Virus record (IMG/VR): IMGVR_UViG_3300046010_000841
Coordinates: 1-21,381 of that record
Source: a virus
Direction: 5' to 3' (one strand)
DNA length: 21,381 bases
Position numbers and translations under genes: made by a program. A model generated the notes under the pieces. That model was not told the origin of the DNA. It made no database searches and saw nothing but the letters and a program-made list of their open reading frames with translations. Shown piece by piece: positions 14,806-21,381 of the stretch (position 1 is the first letter of the stretch; every line of letters starts with the position of its first letter).

Positions 14806-15395
14806 ACGATGACCTCGCGATAGGGATTGAGCAACGCCACGACGCCGTCAGGAAGCGGCCCGCCGCCGTTACGCGGATCGAGCCAGGATTGCGCGCCGAT
14901 GCCTTCCACGCTCTCGGAGCGGAGCGAAGGATCGCGGCCACGCGAGGCATTCATAGCGACGACCAACTGCGTCGCCGCGCGTTCGATTGCGGGCGCGACG
15001 CCGTCCGGCAAATCGTATCCTGCGACGTAGGTCAGGATGACCTTGACCGCCGGCCAGCGTGCGCGTTCGTCATCGAACAGCCGGTACGCGAAGCTTCTGT
15101 CGATCTCGTAGTCGGTGGAGACGAGCGTCGCGCCGTCCTCGACCACGGTCGTCACGCTGACCACCGGCCAGCGCGACAGCATGATGGTCTCGGACGCCGC
15201 TGACAGCCGCAGCGTCTCCGCGACGGTCTCGCGGCCGAGCGGACGCCCGAGGTAGTCAGCGATGACGGCGCTGGCCTGATCGATATAAGCCAGCAGCCGC
15301 GCATCGTCGCTCGTTCCCGAGATCGACAATTCACTCTTGACCGCATCGAGCGAGGTCAGGCGTGAGGACGTCGCGGGAACGAGCACCGACAGCAT
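14802..15395 (-). CDS. Head-tail connector protein (phiE125 gp8 / HK97 gp6-like)
   Basis: 197 aa, ATG at 15395 overlapping the upstream stop as TGATG. The N-terminal helix region SRLTSLDAVKSELSISGTSD followed by ARLLAYIDQASAVIADYLGR is characteristic of the gp6/phiE125 gp8 connector family ('lt.ae.k.hlri..t.dd..i...i..A....e.ytgr'). The second half has SRWPVVSVTTVVEDGATLVS and DYEID, and a helical end with APAIERAATQLVVAMNASRG. These proteins form a 12-13-mer ring below the portal that begins head completion. Position between small head genes and the adaptor agrees. The GVAPAIERA segment is the conserved 'P..i..Ai' helix of the family. Confidence 0.88.
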   Translation of the reverse strand: MLSVLVPATSSRLTSLDAVKSELSISGTSDDARLLAYIDQASAVIADYLGRPLGRETVAETLRLSAASETIMLSRWPVVSVTTVVEDGATLVSTDYEIDRSFAYRLFDDERARWPAVKVILTYVAGYDLPDGVAPAIERAATQLVVAMNASRGRDPSLRSESVEGIGAQSWLDPRNGGGPLPDGVVALLNPYREVIV

Positions 15396-15778
15396 CAGAT
15401 CACCGTGATGACGAACTGGCCGACCTTAGCGTTGCCGCCCTGCGCCAGCACGATCTTGACGCGGTCGTTCGCAAGGCAGATCAGATCAGGCACCGCGTGG
15501 TTGCTGCTGGTGCCCGTGAAGAAACGATCCGTCCCGTCCTGCTCATGCGTCGGCTGACGCGGCGCGCGCGTACCGCTCGAGCTGATGTCGGACTGCGTCC
15601 AGAGCCCCTGGCCTGTGGCCTCGACGGTGATCAAGAAATCGACCGTCGCGTCGTAGGGATTGGTTCCGTCCGCAACATAGGCGATGGACGAAATCGCGCC
15701 GGTGATGGTCGGCGAATAGGCCGTTGCCGACCCATCCGCCGCCGTCGTCACCGAGACGCTGTAACGCTCGACCTTCAT
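15395..15778 (-). CDS. Small conserved phage protein, 127 aa (head region)
   Basis: I prefer ATG at 15778 because MKVERYSVSVTTAADGSATA is how I recall members of this family starting; a GTG at 15787 that overlaps the upstream stop (GTGA) is possible and adds three residues. The core includes VDFLITVEATGQGLWTQSDI, then a loop with TRAPRQPTHEQDG and NDRVKIVLAQGGNAKVGQFV. The pattern is all beta, without signal or membrane segments. Homologues I recall sit between the major capsid and connector genes in alphaproteobacterial siphophages and are annotated as hypothetical. A decoration or head completion role is inferred from position only. Confidence 0.75.
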   Translation of the reverse strand: MKVERYSVSVTTAADGSATAYSPTITGAISSIAYVADGTNPYDATVDFLITVEATGQGLWTQSDISSSGTRAPRQPTHEQDGTDRFFTGTSSNHAVPDLICLANDRVKIVLAQGGNAKVGQFVITVI

Positions 15779-15783
15779 CGACG

Positions 15784-16254
15784 TCACTCGACGACGTAGT
15801 CGAAGATCACATCGATATGCGTCGCCGTCGTCACGTTCGATCCCGTCTTTCCGACCAGGATCGCCGTTCCGGCGTCGTTCGCGGTGTACGATGCGCCGTC
15901 AGCGAGAACCGCCGCGCCCGTGCCGCCGTCAACCAGGACGGTCGACTGCGTCAGGTTCGCTTGCGCGTAGGCCACGAGCTTGCGCGAGGTCGAGACCGTG
16001 CCGGTCACGTCCACCGTCGTCACCGCACCCGCAGCGTTGCCAATCGAAATCGCCTTGCATCCGATCATCCGGTAGCTCTTGCCCGGGATCGCGGGAAGGA
16101 GCGTCGCGCCCGCGTTGATCTCAGCGATGGTGAAGCGCTGGCGCTTGTTGAGGATCGCGCCGCCGCTGATGTAGCCGCCCGAGATGCGAAGCTCGCCCCC
16201 GATGACGGAGAGCGCGCCGCCCTGTTCGTCGTAGTTCTGCGTGTTGTAGCTCAT
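15784..16254 (-). CDS. Probable head fibre / decoration protein, 156 aa
   Basis: ATG at 16254, with a CGAGGT ribosome site at 7-base spacing downstream of a strong hairpin. The N-terminus MSYNTQNYDEQGGALSVIGG followed by ELRISGGYISGG is the type seen in phage head fibre or virion proteins (an 'Y.eQGG...vIGG.l.i..G' pattern). The remainder, RQRFTIAEINAGATLLPAIP, GKSYRMIGCKAISIGNAAG and ILVGKTGSNVTTATHIDVIF, looks like a compact beta domain. It lies two genes after the major capsid gene, where capsid decoration proteins are commonly encoded. No enzymatic motif is seen. The assignment as a head-surface protein is an inference from motif and order. Confidence 0.76.
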   Translation of the reverse strand: MSYNTQNYDEQGGALSVIGGELRISGGYISGGAILNKRQRFTIAEINAGATLLPAIPGKSYRMIGCKAISIGNAAGAVTTVDVTGTVSTSRKLVAYAQANLTQSTVLVDGGTGAAVLADGASYTANDAGTAILVGKTGSNVTTATHIDVIFDYVVE

Positions 16255-16277
16255 ATGAGCACCTCGTTCGGTAGAGA

Positions 16278-16303
16278 GGGCGGCGAGCCGAAGCCCGCCG
16301 CCC
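16278..16303 (-). terminator. Strong GC hairpin with C(UUCG)G loop, possible attenuator
   Basis: In the only sizeable gap of the head region (56 bp), the minus strand reads GGGCGGCGGGC, TTCG, GCTCGCCGCCC. This gives an 11-bp stem with one G-U pair, closed by a C(UUCG)G tetraloop, a very stable RNA motif. It is followed by TCTCTACC rather than a U-tract, so it may be a weak terminator, a processing barrier, or an mRNA stabiliser for the capsid transcript upstream. Confidence 0.55.
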
Positions 16304-16310
16304 AGTCAGA

Positions 16311-16739
16311 TCAGGCCGGCGGGTTCGACGTCGGCGCGGTGCGCGCGTTGCCGAGCACCCACACCGCCGAGATCAGCGCCGCGCTGGCGTTGCTGGCCGG
16401 CGTGATGGTCGCGCGGACGTAGCGCTTCCCGCCGACATAGCCGATCTTCCGGCACTCGTTGTCGTCATCGAACTGGAAGCCCGCGAGGGCTTCGGTGCCG
16501 AGCAGGAACGTGTCAGACACCGCCGCCGCGTCCGTCAGCGTCGAGCTGTCGCCGTCTTCGATCAGGACGCTGAACGTGGCGTCTGCGTCGGCAATCGAGC
16601 CGGTCGCGATGACCAGCTCGATGCTCTCGTAGCCGCGCGTGTCGAGGATCTGCGACACCTGCGCGGTGTTGTCGGACACCGACACGGGCGAGATCGCCCG
16701 CTTGATGTCGATGTTGTTGTGAAGGTCTTTGGAGGCCAT
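16311..16739 (-). CDS. Small virion-type protein downstream of capsid gene, 142 aa
   Basis: ATG at 16739 has a good ribosome site (GAAAGGA), whereas the frame's earlier start lies inside the capsid gene and gives a non-conserved leader, so 16739 is chosen. The protein starts MASKDLHNNIDIKRAISPVS, then GYESIELVIATGSIADADAT, a core around SVLIEDGDSSTLTDA, and YVGGKRYVRATITPASNASA near the end. I recall this pattern (KDLHNNI..., 'GY...e.vi..G...d', 'kR.vR..i') in proteins encoded right after capsid genes in alpha- and other proteobacterial siphophages. It is likely a beta-sandwich capsid decoration or stabilising protein. Function is inferred, as homologues are mostly uncharacterised. Confidence 0.8.
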   Translation of the reverse strand: MASKDLHNNIDIKRAISPVSVSDNTAQVSQILDTRGYESIELVIATGSIADADATFSVLIEDGDSSTLTDAAAVSDTFLLGTEALAGFQFDDDNECRKIGYVGGKRYVRATITPASNASAALISAVWVLGNARTAPTSNPPA

Positions 16740-16764
16740 TTGAATGGTCCTTTCTCGATCAGGA

Positions 16765-18030
16765 TCAGAGGGCGACGTTCTGGAGGACAATCGCCTCGGG
16801 CAGCACGACCTGACCGCCAACGCGACGGCGGAATATCATGCGGACCGCGCCGGAGGTCGCCTGAGTGTACGGATCGCGGAGCATCTCCATCGCGATGCGA
16901 TCCACGATGACGTAGCCACGGCGGAAGTCACCGAACGCGACGGGCTTGGCCGACGCGCCGACATCCGGCATGTCGGCAGCTTCGACGTAGGGCGCGCCGT
17001 TGATGGTGTTCGGCACGCCACCCGCGAGGCCAGGAGCCCAGAGATACTCGCCGTCGCCGTCCTTGAGGCGGCGGATCTGACCGATGGTGCTGCGGTTCAG
17101 CATCCACACCGCCGCGCGTGCGTAGTCGGTCTTGATGCCGTAGTAGACCGACAGCAGACCGTCAGCCGTCAGCGCTGCCGCCGCGCCGGAATTGACCGTC
17201 GCGATGGAAGCGTTGTTGAGGAAGCCGAACGGACGACCGACGCCGGAGCCCGAGAGGAACGCCGCGCCTTCGGCCTTCGCGAACTGCTCGGTGGCCTCGG
17301 CGCGAACCTCGGCCTCCATGTTGAAGGCGGCGTCTTCAAGCATCTGGTTGGTGATGTCGACCAGCGCGTACATCTCATGCGTCGGGATCTCATCCATGCC
17401 GTAGGTGAGGCCCGTGGTCTCGGAGCGCGTGCCCTGCTCCTGGACCCACTGCGCCGAGAAGGTGCCGGTGCGCTTCGGCAGCTGAATGGCCTTCTGCGTG
17501 GTCTGGCGCGTGCGCGCGACAGCGCGGAACGGCGTGACTTCGACCACACCCTTGATGATCTCGCGGACATACTCGGTCGGCGCGAGATAGCCGCCGAGCG
17601 TGTCGGGCGACAGCGAGAGCGACTTCATCTCGGCGGCGACGCCGTCGAGGCTCTTGCGCTCGCTCTCGGACAGAGCGCCGTCACCGCGCGCGATGGAGCG
17701 CACGACAGCGCGCATCCAGTCGTTCGCACGCGCCTTGACCTCGTCGGCCTCGGGCGCGGCCTTGCCGGAGCCCATGCGATTGAGCTTCGCGGCCAGATCG
17801 GCGGCGGTCTCGCTGGCGTTCTTCGCCGCGAGCTCGGCCTGGACCAGCTTCTGGTTCAGCGACTCGTACTTCGACAGGCTCGTCTCGATCCGGTCGAGCT
17901 TGTCGCGCGTCACGACGTCGGCAGAGCCCTTCTTCTCGATCTCGGCCAGGCGCGCGTCGTTGGTGGCCTTGAAGGCCTCGAAAGCGGAGCCGACAGCATC
18001 GACCGCGCCTTTCAGTTCGTTGAGTTCCAT
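16765..18030 (-). CDS. Major capsid protein (HK97 fold)
   Basis: 421 aa from ATG 18030, with AAAGG upstream. Residues 1 to ~110 are highly charged and helical (LAEIEKKGSADVVTRDKLDR, then LVQAELAAKNASETAADLAA), the delta-domain scaffold that the prohead protease removes. The HK97-like shell begins near residue 140 (SLSPDTLGGYLAPTEYVREI), followed by conserved segments WVQEQGTRSETTGLTYGMDE, AEGAAFLSGSGVGRPFGFLN, YARAAVWMLNRSTIGQIRRL and the C-terminal FGDFRRGYVIVDRIAMEMLR. Processing would leave a mature protein of roughly 285-300 residues; the exact cleavage point cannot be read from sequence. It directly follows the protease with a 4-bp gap, as in HK97. Whether it crosslinks is not evident. 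Confidence 0.95.
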   Translation of the reverse strand: MELNELKGAVDAVGSAFEAFKATNDARLAEIEKKGSADVVTRDKLDRIETSLSKYESLNQKLVQAELAAKNASETAADLAAKLNRMGSGKAAPEADEVKARANDWMRAVVRSIARGDGALSESERKSLDGVAAEMKSLSLSPDTLGGYLAPTEYVREIIKGVVEVTPFRAVARTRQTTQKAIQLPKRTGTFSAQWVQEQGTRSETTGLTYGMDEIPTHEMYALVDITNQMLEDAAFNMEAEVRAEATEQFAKAEGAAFLSGSGVGRPFGFLNNASIATVNSGAAAALTADGLLSVYYGIKTDYARAAVWMLNRSTIGQIRRLKDGDGEYLWAPGLAGGVPNTINGAPYVEAADMPDVGASAKPVAFGDFRRGYVIVDRIAMEMLRDPYTQATSGAVRMIFRRRVGGQVVLPEAIVLQNVAL

Positions 18031-18034
18031 AGGA

Positions 18035-18745
18035 CTAACCTTTCGTGGAGAGGATGGAAGCCGCGCGCTTCAGCGACGCGACCAAAGCCTCGACCTCGTC
18101 ATCACGAGAGGCGTCGGCGTGTTCGTCAGCTGCATCGCGCAGATGACGACGGACCACCGCGACGAGGCTCTTGGCCTCGGCGATGGACATCTTGTGTTCG
18201 TCGCGCAGAGCAGCCTCCAGGCCGCGCGCGTCGAGAATGAGCGCGGGAGCGCTCTTGAGGTAGGCGAGCTTCGCGAGCGGGTTCATCGGGTCATCGACCA
18301 CCGAGACCTCGCGCAGATCGATGGCCTTCAGCCACCGCCTCGGTTCTCCGGTGCGGCCTGTGCCCATCTTCGACCCGCCGGCAGGAACGCGATAGCCGAT
18401 GCTCATGCCCTTGATCGCGCCTTCACGAAGGCGCGCGTAGGTCATCTTTCCTTCGTCGGTGTCGAGGCCGATGATCCGGCCCTCGACATGTAGACCGTTC
18501 TGGTCCTCGCTCATCTTTTCCCAGACGCCAACAGCGCCCTTGGAGCGGTCGTGGTTGTAGTACATGGCGGGCAACATGCCCTTGCTCGACCACGACGCGA
18601 GGCTACGCGCCATCGCGCCTGGCGTGATCATGTCGCCGCCCTCGTCGATGTTCCCGTAGACCGCGCCGTAGCCCGAGAACGAGCCCATCGGCTTGTCTGC
18701 GGCGAATTTGACCTCAAGTGCGATGCTCGCGACGCCGTTGCTCAT
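18035..18745 (-). CDS. Prohead protease (HK97 gp4-like, peptidase family U35/S78)
   Basis: 236 aa, ATG at 18745 overlapping the portal stop (ATGA). The core has all expected elements: FSGYGAVYGNIDEGGDMI near the N-terminus, His65 in YYNHD, Ser115 in KGMSIGYRV, and Glu146 in IDLREVSVVDDPMNPLA. These positions correspond closely to the HK97 protease (His65 and Ser114). The C-terminal ~60 residues (AEAKSLVAVVRRHLRDAADE and after) are helical and charged, probably the part that targets or is trimmed from the prohead interior. The enzyme would cleave capsid delta domains and itself during maturation. Order portal-protease-capsid is the standard HK97 arrangement. Confidence 0.95.
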   Translation of the reverse strand: MSNGVASIALEVKFAADKPMGSFSGYGAVYGNIDEGGDMITPGAMARSLASWSSKGMLPAMYYNHDRSKGAVGVWEKMSEDQNGLHVEGRIIGLDTDEGKMTYARLREGAIKGMSIGYRVPAGGSKMGTGRTGEPRRWLKAIDLREVSVVDDPMNPLAKLAYLKSAPALILDARGLEAALRDEHKMSIAEAKSLVAVVRRHLRDAADEHADASRDDEVEALVASLKRAASILSTKG

Positions 18746-20334
18746 TCTCCGAGCTCCTCAATCCTGTCGGCGATCCTGTTCGCCCATGCGCGGCCAGCGT
18801 CGCCGCCCCAGAGATCCCATGCGATGCGCCCGTTGCTCGGGAAGCCCGGTTCGCCCTGGCGGAAGCCTTCGGCCTCTTTGTCCACTTCGTGCCGAGCGAA
18901 GAACGAGACCATCCGCATGATCGTGTCGCGCGGCAGACGGCGACCGTTGCTGATATCGCGCGCGCGAGCGATGCCGACAGCGGTGCCGCCGCGCCCGTAT
19001 TCGTCGCGCCACGCCAGCGCTCGCCGCGCATTCGCCGCCATCTCATCGGTCGGGGACCACGGGTTCTTCTGCGCGGCGTTATCCTCGACATCGACCGGCT
19101 GCGCGACGTCCGCGTCCGATCCCTGGCCTACGACCTCGCCCATGTTCAAGGGGAACAATGGCTTGTCGAGACCATCTATCGGGTTCCAGCCGTCGTCCTC
19201 GCGCGCCTCGTTGCGCGTCATCCAGCCGCCGCGAATAGCGCGGTCGTAGTATTCGGCGCGGTCCTTCAACGACCCGCGCAGAAGCTCGCTGGTGTCCATC
19301 GTGAAGCGATAGCCATTTGCCCACTCTTCGTCAGTGAGCAGCTGCGCGTTGAGCGCGCTGGTCATCGCCTTAATCTCTGGCTGGAGCGTGTAGCGGACAT
19401 GCGCCGCGAAAAACGCCTCGGCGGATGCGAACGTCGGAGAGTTGTTGCCCGCGTGACCGAGCATGATCGAGAAGACGCCCATCAGCCGAGCGATCTCTTC
19501 GATCTGATGCTTGCGGGTCTCGAGATGCTGGGCATCGACGCCCGTCATCTGCGTCGGAGTAAATTTCAACGCGCCGCTCGCCAGCACCGGCTTGCCCGTG
19601 TTCGACGCCGAGCCGTACATCGAGGCGATTGCCTCGCGCACCCGGTCGCGTTGTTCCTGCGACGGATTGCCGTCGAGGGTGAACAGGCCGGTCGTACGGA
19701 CGCCGTTCTTGTGCAGAGCGGCTTGACTGCGCTCGCTGGCTTGCGCCAGCCCGAGCGCCTGGCGACCAAGCAGAACCGGATCTAGCCCGCGCGCGCTGTC
19801 CCAGGATGGCGAGCGAAGGTGAAAGACCTCGGAGCGTGCGAGCGTCAGTGTCTTGTTGTTCTCGAAGCTGATCGTGTATTCGAGCTCCAGATCCTGTCGG
19901 ACGACGATCTGGACGTTGTCTGGCTTGATCGGGATCAACTCGCGGATCTGGCCGTTGACAACGTTCCGCCACGACACCGCGCAGCCCGTCGATGCCTTGT
20001 GCATCATGGTCGTGCGAACCCATTCGCTCGCGTCCTGCCACGCATTCGGAGAGCGCGCGAAGAGGTCGAAGAGCGGATGATCGGTCGCCGGTTCCATCCC
20101 GCCATCGGTCGGTCGCATCAGCACGATGGGCAGCTGCGCGAGACCGTCCGCGATGACCATGACCGCGCGGTAGAAAGCCGGGACTTGAAGCGCCGTCGAG
20201 ACGGTGACCGGCTCTCCGGTCCAGGATTGCGAATAGCCAAACGCCGCGTCCAGCCAGCCCTCGGTGAACTCGACCGCTTTCTTCTCGTCCCGGCCACGCA
20301 GCCGGTCCAACCAATTCAACACGGCATCGCCCAC
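18742..20334 (-). CDS. Portal protein (HK97 type) with C-terminal extension
   Basis: 530 aa. GTG at 20334 is the longest start and overlaps terminase by 19 bp; GTG 20322 or TTG 20319 (TTGA overlap) are alternatives. The portal body shows TVSTALQVPAFYRAVMVIAD, GLAQLPIVLMRP, ATDHPLFDLFARSPNAW, SEVFHLRSPSWDSARGLDPV and NNSPTFASAEAFFAAHVRYT, all typical of phage_portal proteins that form the dodecameric DNA gate. Residues ~424-530 form a separate module (NARRALAWRDEYGRGGTAVG, ARARDISNGRRLPRDT, FFARHEVDKEAEGF, RIAWDLWGGDAGRAWANR). I recall this motif set from other phage head proteins, where it can also be joined to different partners. Its role is unknown to me. Confidence 0.93.
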   Translation of the reverse strand: MGDAVLNWLDRLRGRDEKKAVEFTEGWLDAAFGYSQSWTGEPVTVSTALQVPAFYRAVMVIADGLAQLPIVLMRPTDGGMEPATDHPLFDLFARSPNAWQDASEWVRTTMMHKASTGCAVSWRNVVNGQIRELIPIKPDNVQIVVRQDLELEYTISFENNKTLTLARSEVFHLRSPSWDSARGLDPVLLGRQALGLAQASERSQAALHKNGVRTTGLFTLDGNPSQEQRDRVREAIASMYGSASNTGKPVLASGALKFTPTQMTGVDAQHLETRKHQIEEIARLMGVFSIMLGHAGNNSPTFASAEAFFAAHVRYTLQPEIKAMTSALNAQLLTDEEWANGYRFTMDTSELLRGSLKDRAEYYDRAIRGGWMTRNEAREDDGWNPIDGLDKPLFPLNMGEVVGQGSDADVAQPVDVEDNAAQKNPWSPTDEMAANARRALAWRDEYGRGGTAVGIARARDISNGRRLPRDTIMRMVSFFARHEVDKEAEGFRQGEPGFPSNGRIAWDLWGGDAGRAWANRIADRIEELGE

Positions 20335-21381
20335 GCCGCCGCCGGGCCGGCGACGGTCGGGTTGAGCGTCATGAGGTGCGCCGCGTTGAATGAGGCCATC
20401 AGTGGGTCGATCTTTCCGTATCCGCTCGCCGCTCGCTCAATCATCATCGCCGTCGATGTCGCGCGGACCTTCGCGTTGCCCGCGCACCACGCCAGAAGGC
20501 GCGAGCCTGAGTGTTTCAGCGAGCCATCGACGAGCTTGCGTTCGACTGTCTTGGCCGCGTTCATCAATCTGATTCCTTGCGGCACACCGACCAGCAATTT
20601 GGTCTCTTCGCTCACACCGATCTCGGCCAGCGCGTCCACCGCGCCGCCGATGCCAGCAGGGTCAGCGCCGACCATCGCGAGACATCCGGCGTCGAGGACC
20701 AGGCCGACATGCGCCTTGATCCATTCAAGGTCGCCAGGAAGGCCATCGACCACCGTCAGGTCGCCGTCGCGCGCGAAGTCTTGGTACAGCGCCGCATTCG
20801 CCTTGCGCCGGTCGAGCCCCTCGGGGCTGATCAACGCATGAGCCCAGAGCAACCAGCGGCGCGTGTCTCGCTCCCTCGCGATCACCGCGAATCCGAACAG
20901 ATCGTCCAGTCCGCCGCCGTCTATGCCGACCGTCGCCACCTCGGCGCGGTCGAGCAGTTCCTCCAGCGAGCGCGGCCCGCCGTTGCCCCGGCTCCAGAAC
21001 TGCGCCCCGGCCCATCCATCGGACCGCAGCGCGACGCCGATCTGGACGTTGAGATGCTGCGATGCCCAGCGTCGTAGTTCGGCCTCGCTCGCTTCGCGCG
21101 CGGCCTCGTAGTCGGGAATCAGTCGCTCGACCGTGATCGACCGGCCGTTGTTGGGCGTGACGAGGTGCCAGTTGCTCGGCTCTTGCCAGTCCAAGCCCTC
21201 GGGGAACTCGTAGAGAACCGGAAGCAGCGGCGCGCTCAGCGTTCCGTCGCGCACCTTGCGCGCCTTCGACAACTCGGCGGCGAATACACCAGCCGGCGGT
21301 CGCTCGGACTGGGTCGTGATCTGAATCAAGAAGCCCTCGGGCTGCGAGATCAGACCACCGCGAAGCTGGCCGATGACGCGT
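20316..21381 (-). CDS. terL: Terminase large subunit, C-terminal part (5' end outside window)
   Basis: The frame is open from the right edge to the stop at 20316, giving about 354 residues; a TTG at 21327-21329 is internal because the upstream residues (IGQLRGGLISQPEGFLIQI) continue the terminase motif. TTQSERPPAGVFAAELSKAR is the usual region linking ATPase and nuclease domains. The nuclease part has GIDGGGLDDLFGFAVI (metal-binding Asp near 20920), WLLWAHALISPEG, GADPAGIGGAVDAL and the C-terminal GVPQGIRLMNAAKTVERKLV, LKHSGSRLLAWCAGNAKV, typical of the HK97-type TerL. The Walker A/B ATPase motifs should lie beyond the window. Function: DNA translocation into the capsid and headful or site-specific cutting. 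Confidence 0.94.
   Translation of the reverse strand, partial: RVIGQLRGGLISQPEGFLIQITTQSERPPAGVFAAELSKARKVRDGTLSAPLLPVLYEFPEGLDWQEPSNWHLVTPNNGRSITVERLIPDYEAAREASEAELRRWASQHLNVQIGVALRSDGWAGAQFWSRGNGGPRSLEELLDRAEVATVGIDGGGLDDLFGFAVIARERDTRRWLLWAHALISPEGLDRRKANAALYQDFARDGDLTVVDGLPGDLEWIKAHVGLVLDAGCLAMVGADPAGIGGAVDALAEIGVSEETKLLVGVPQGIRLMNAAKTVERKLVDGSLKHSGSRLLAWCAGNAKVRATSTAMMIERAASGYGKIDPLMASFNAAHLMTLNPTVAGPAAAWAMPC

Noticed and set aside
16744-18240. Long plus-strand open frame opposite the capsid gene
   Set aside because: It is antisense shadow of a GC-rich coding region; its product is Arg/Ala/His-rich with no recognisable domain, whereas the minus strand encodes a clear HK97 capsid protein.
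19819-20841. Plus-strand open frame across portal and terminase
   Set aside because: It lies opposite two well-supported genes and crosses their boundary; composition is typical of an antisense shadow in high-GC DNA.
1-21381. Prophage attachment site, tRNA or integrase
   Set aside because: None was found in the window; only structural genes are present, so integration state is left open.

Overview
The window is a compact, GC-rich block of late morphogenesis genes from a tailed, siphovirus-type phage or prophage (Caudoviricetes, HK97/lambda-like). Every convincing gene lies on the minus strand, so the cluster reads right to left. Coding density is close to total: most neighbours overlap by ATGA or TGATG junctions or are a few bases apart, and no stretch over 300 bases lacks a gene. 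No integrase, repressor, lysis gene, tRNA, host gene or attachment site is visible, so free phage versus prophage cannot be decided here. Composition and the style of the gene families suggest a proteobacterial, probably alphaproteobacterial, host; this is inference.

Head region (21381 down to about 13419): the C-terminal part of the large terminase subunit (cut by the window edge), HK97-type portal with an unusual C-terminal extension, prohead protease, major capsid protein, three small probable virion proteins (one followed by a strong C(UUCG)G hairpin), a phiE125 gp8-like head-tail connector, a further small beta-rich protein, a head-tail adaptor and a neck/tail-completion candidate.

Accessory block (13407 down to about 9358): placed between the neck genes and the tail terminator are a 143-aa virion-type protein, a 412-aa multidomain protein with an AT-rich middle, a 223-aa virion-type protein, a 53-aa helical protein, and a 502-aa protein made of about fifteen 22-24 aa repeats fused to a second copy of the tail terminator domain. 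This is the most unusual part of the window. It may encode a neck or collar appendage.

Tail region (9361 down to 1): stand-alone tail terminator, tail tube protein, G/GT tail assembly chaperones joined by a -1 frameshift at GGGAAAC (the counterpart of the lambda GGGAAAG site), a short tape measure protein, distal tail/hub candidates, an HDC-motif DUF6950-like peptidase relative, a large tip attachment (J-like) protein with two fibronectin-III-like modules, and the first 251 residues of a tail-collar fibre protein that runs off the left edge.

Together the genes would package DNA (terminase, portal), build and mature the capsid (protease, major capsid), close the neck, and assemble a non-contractile tail with a host-recognition tip.
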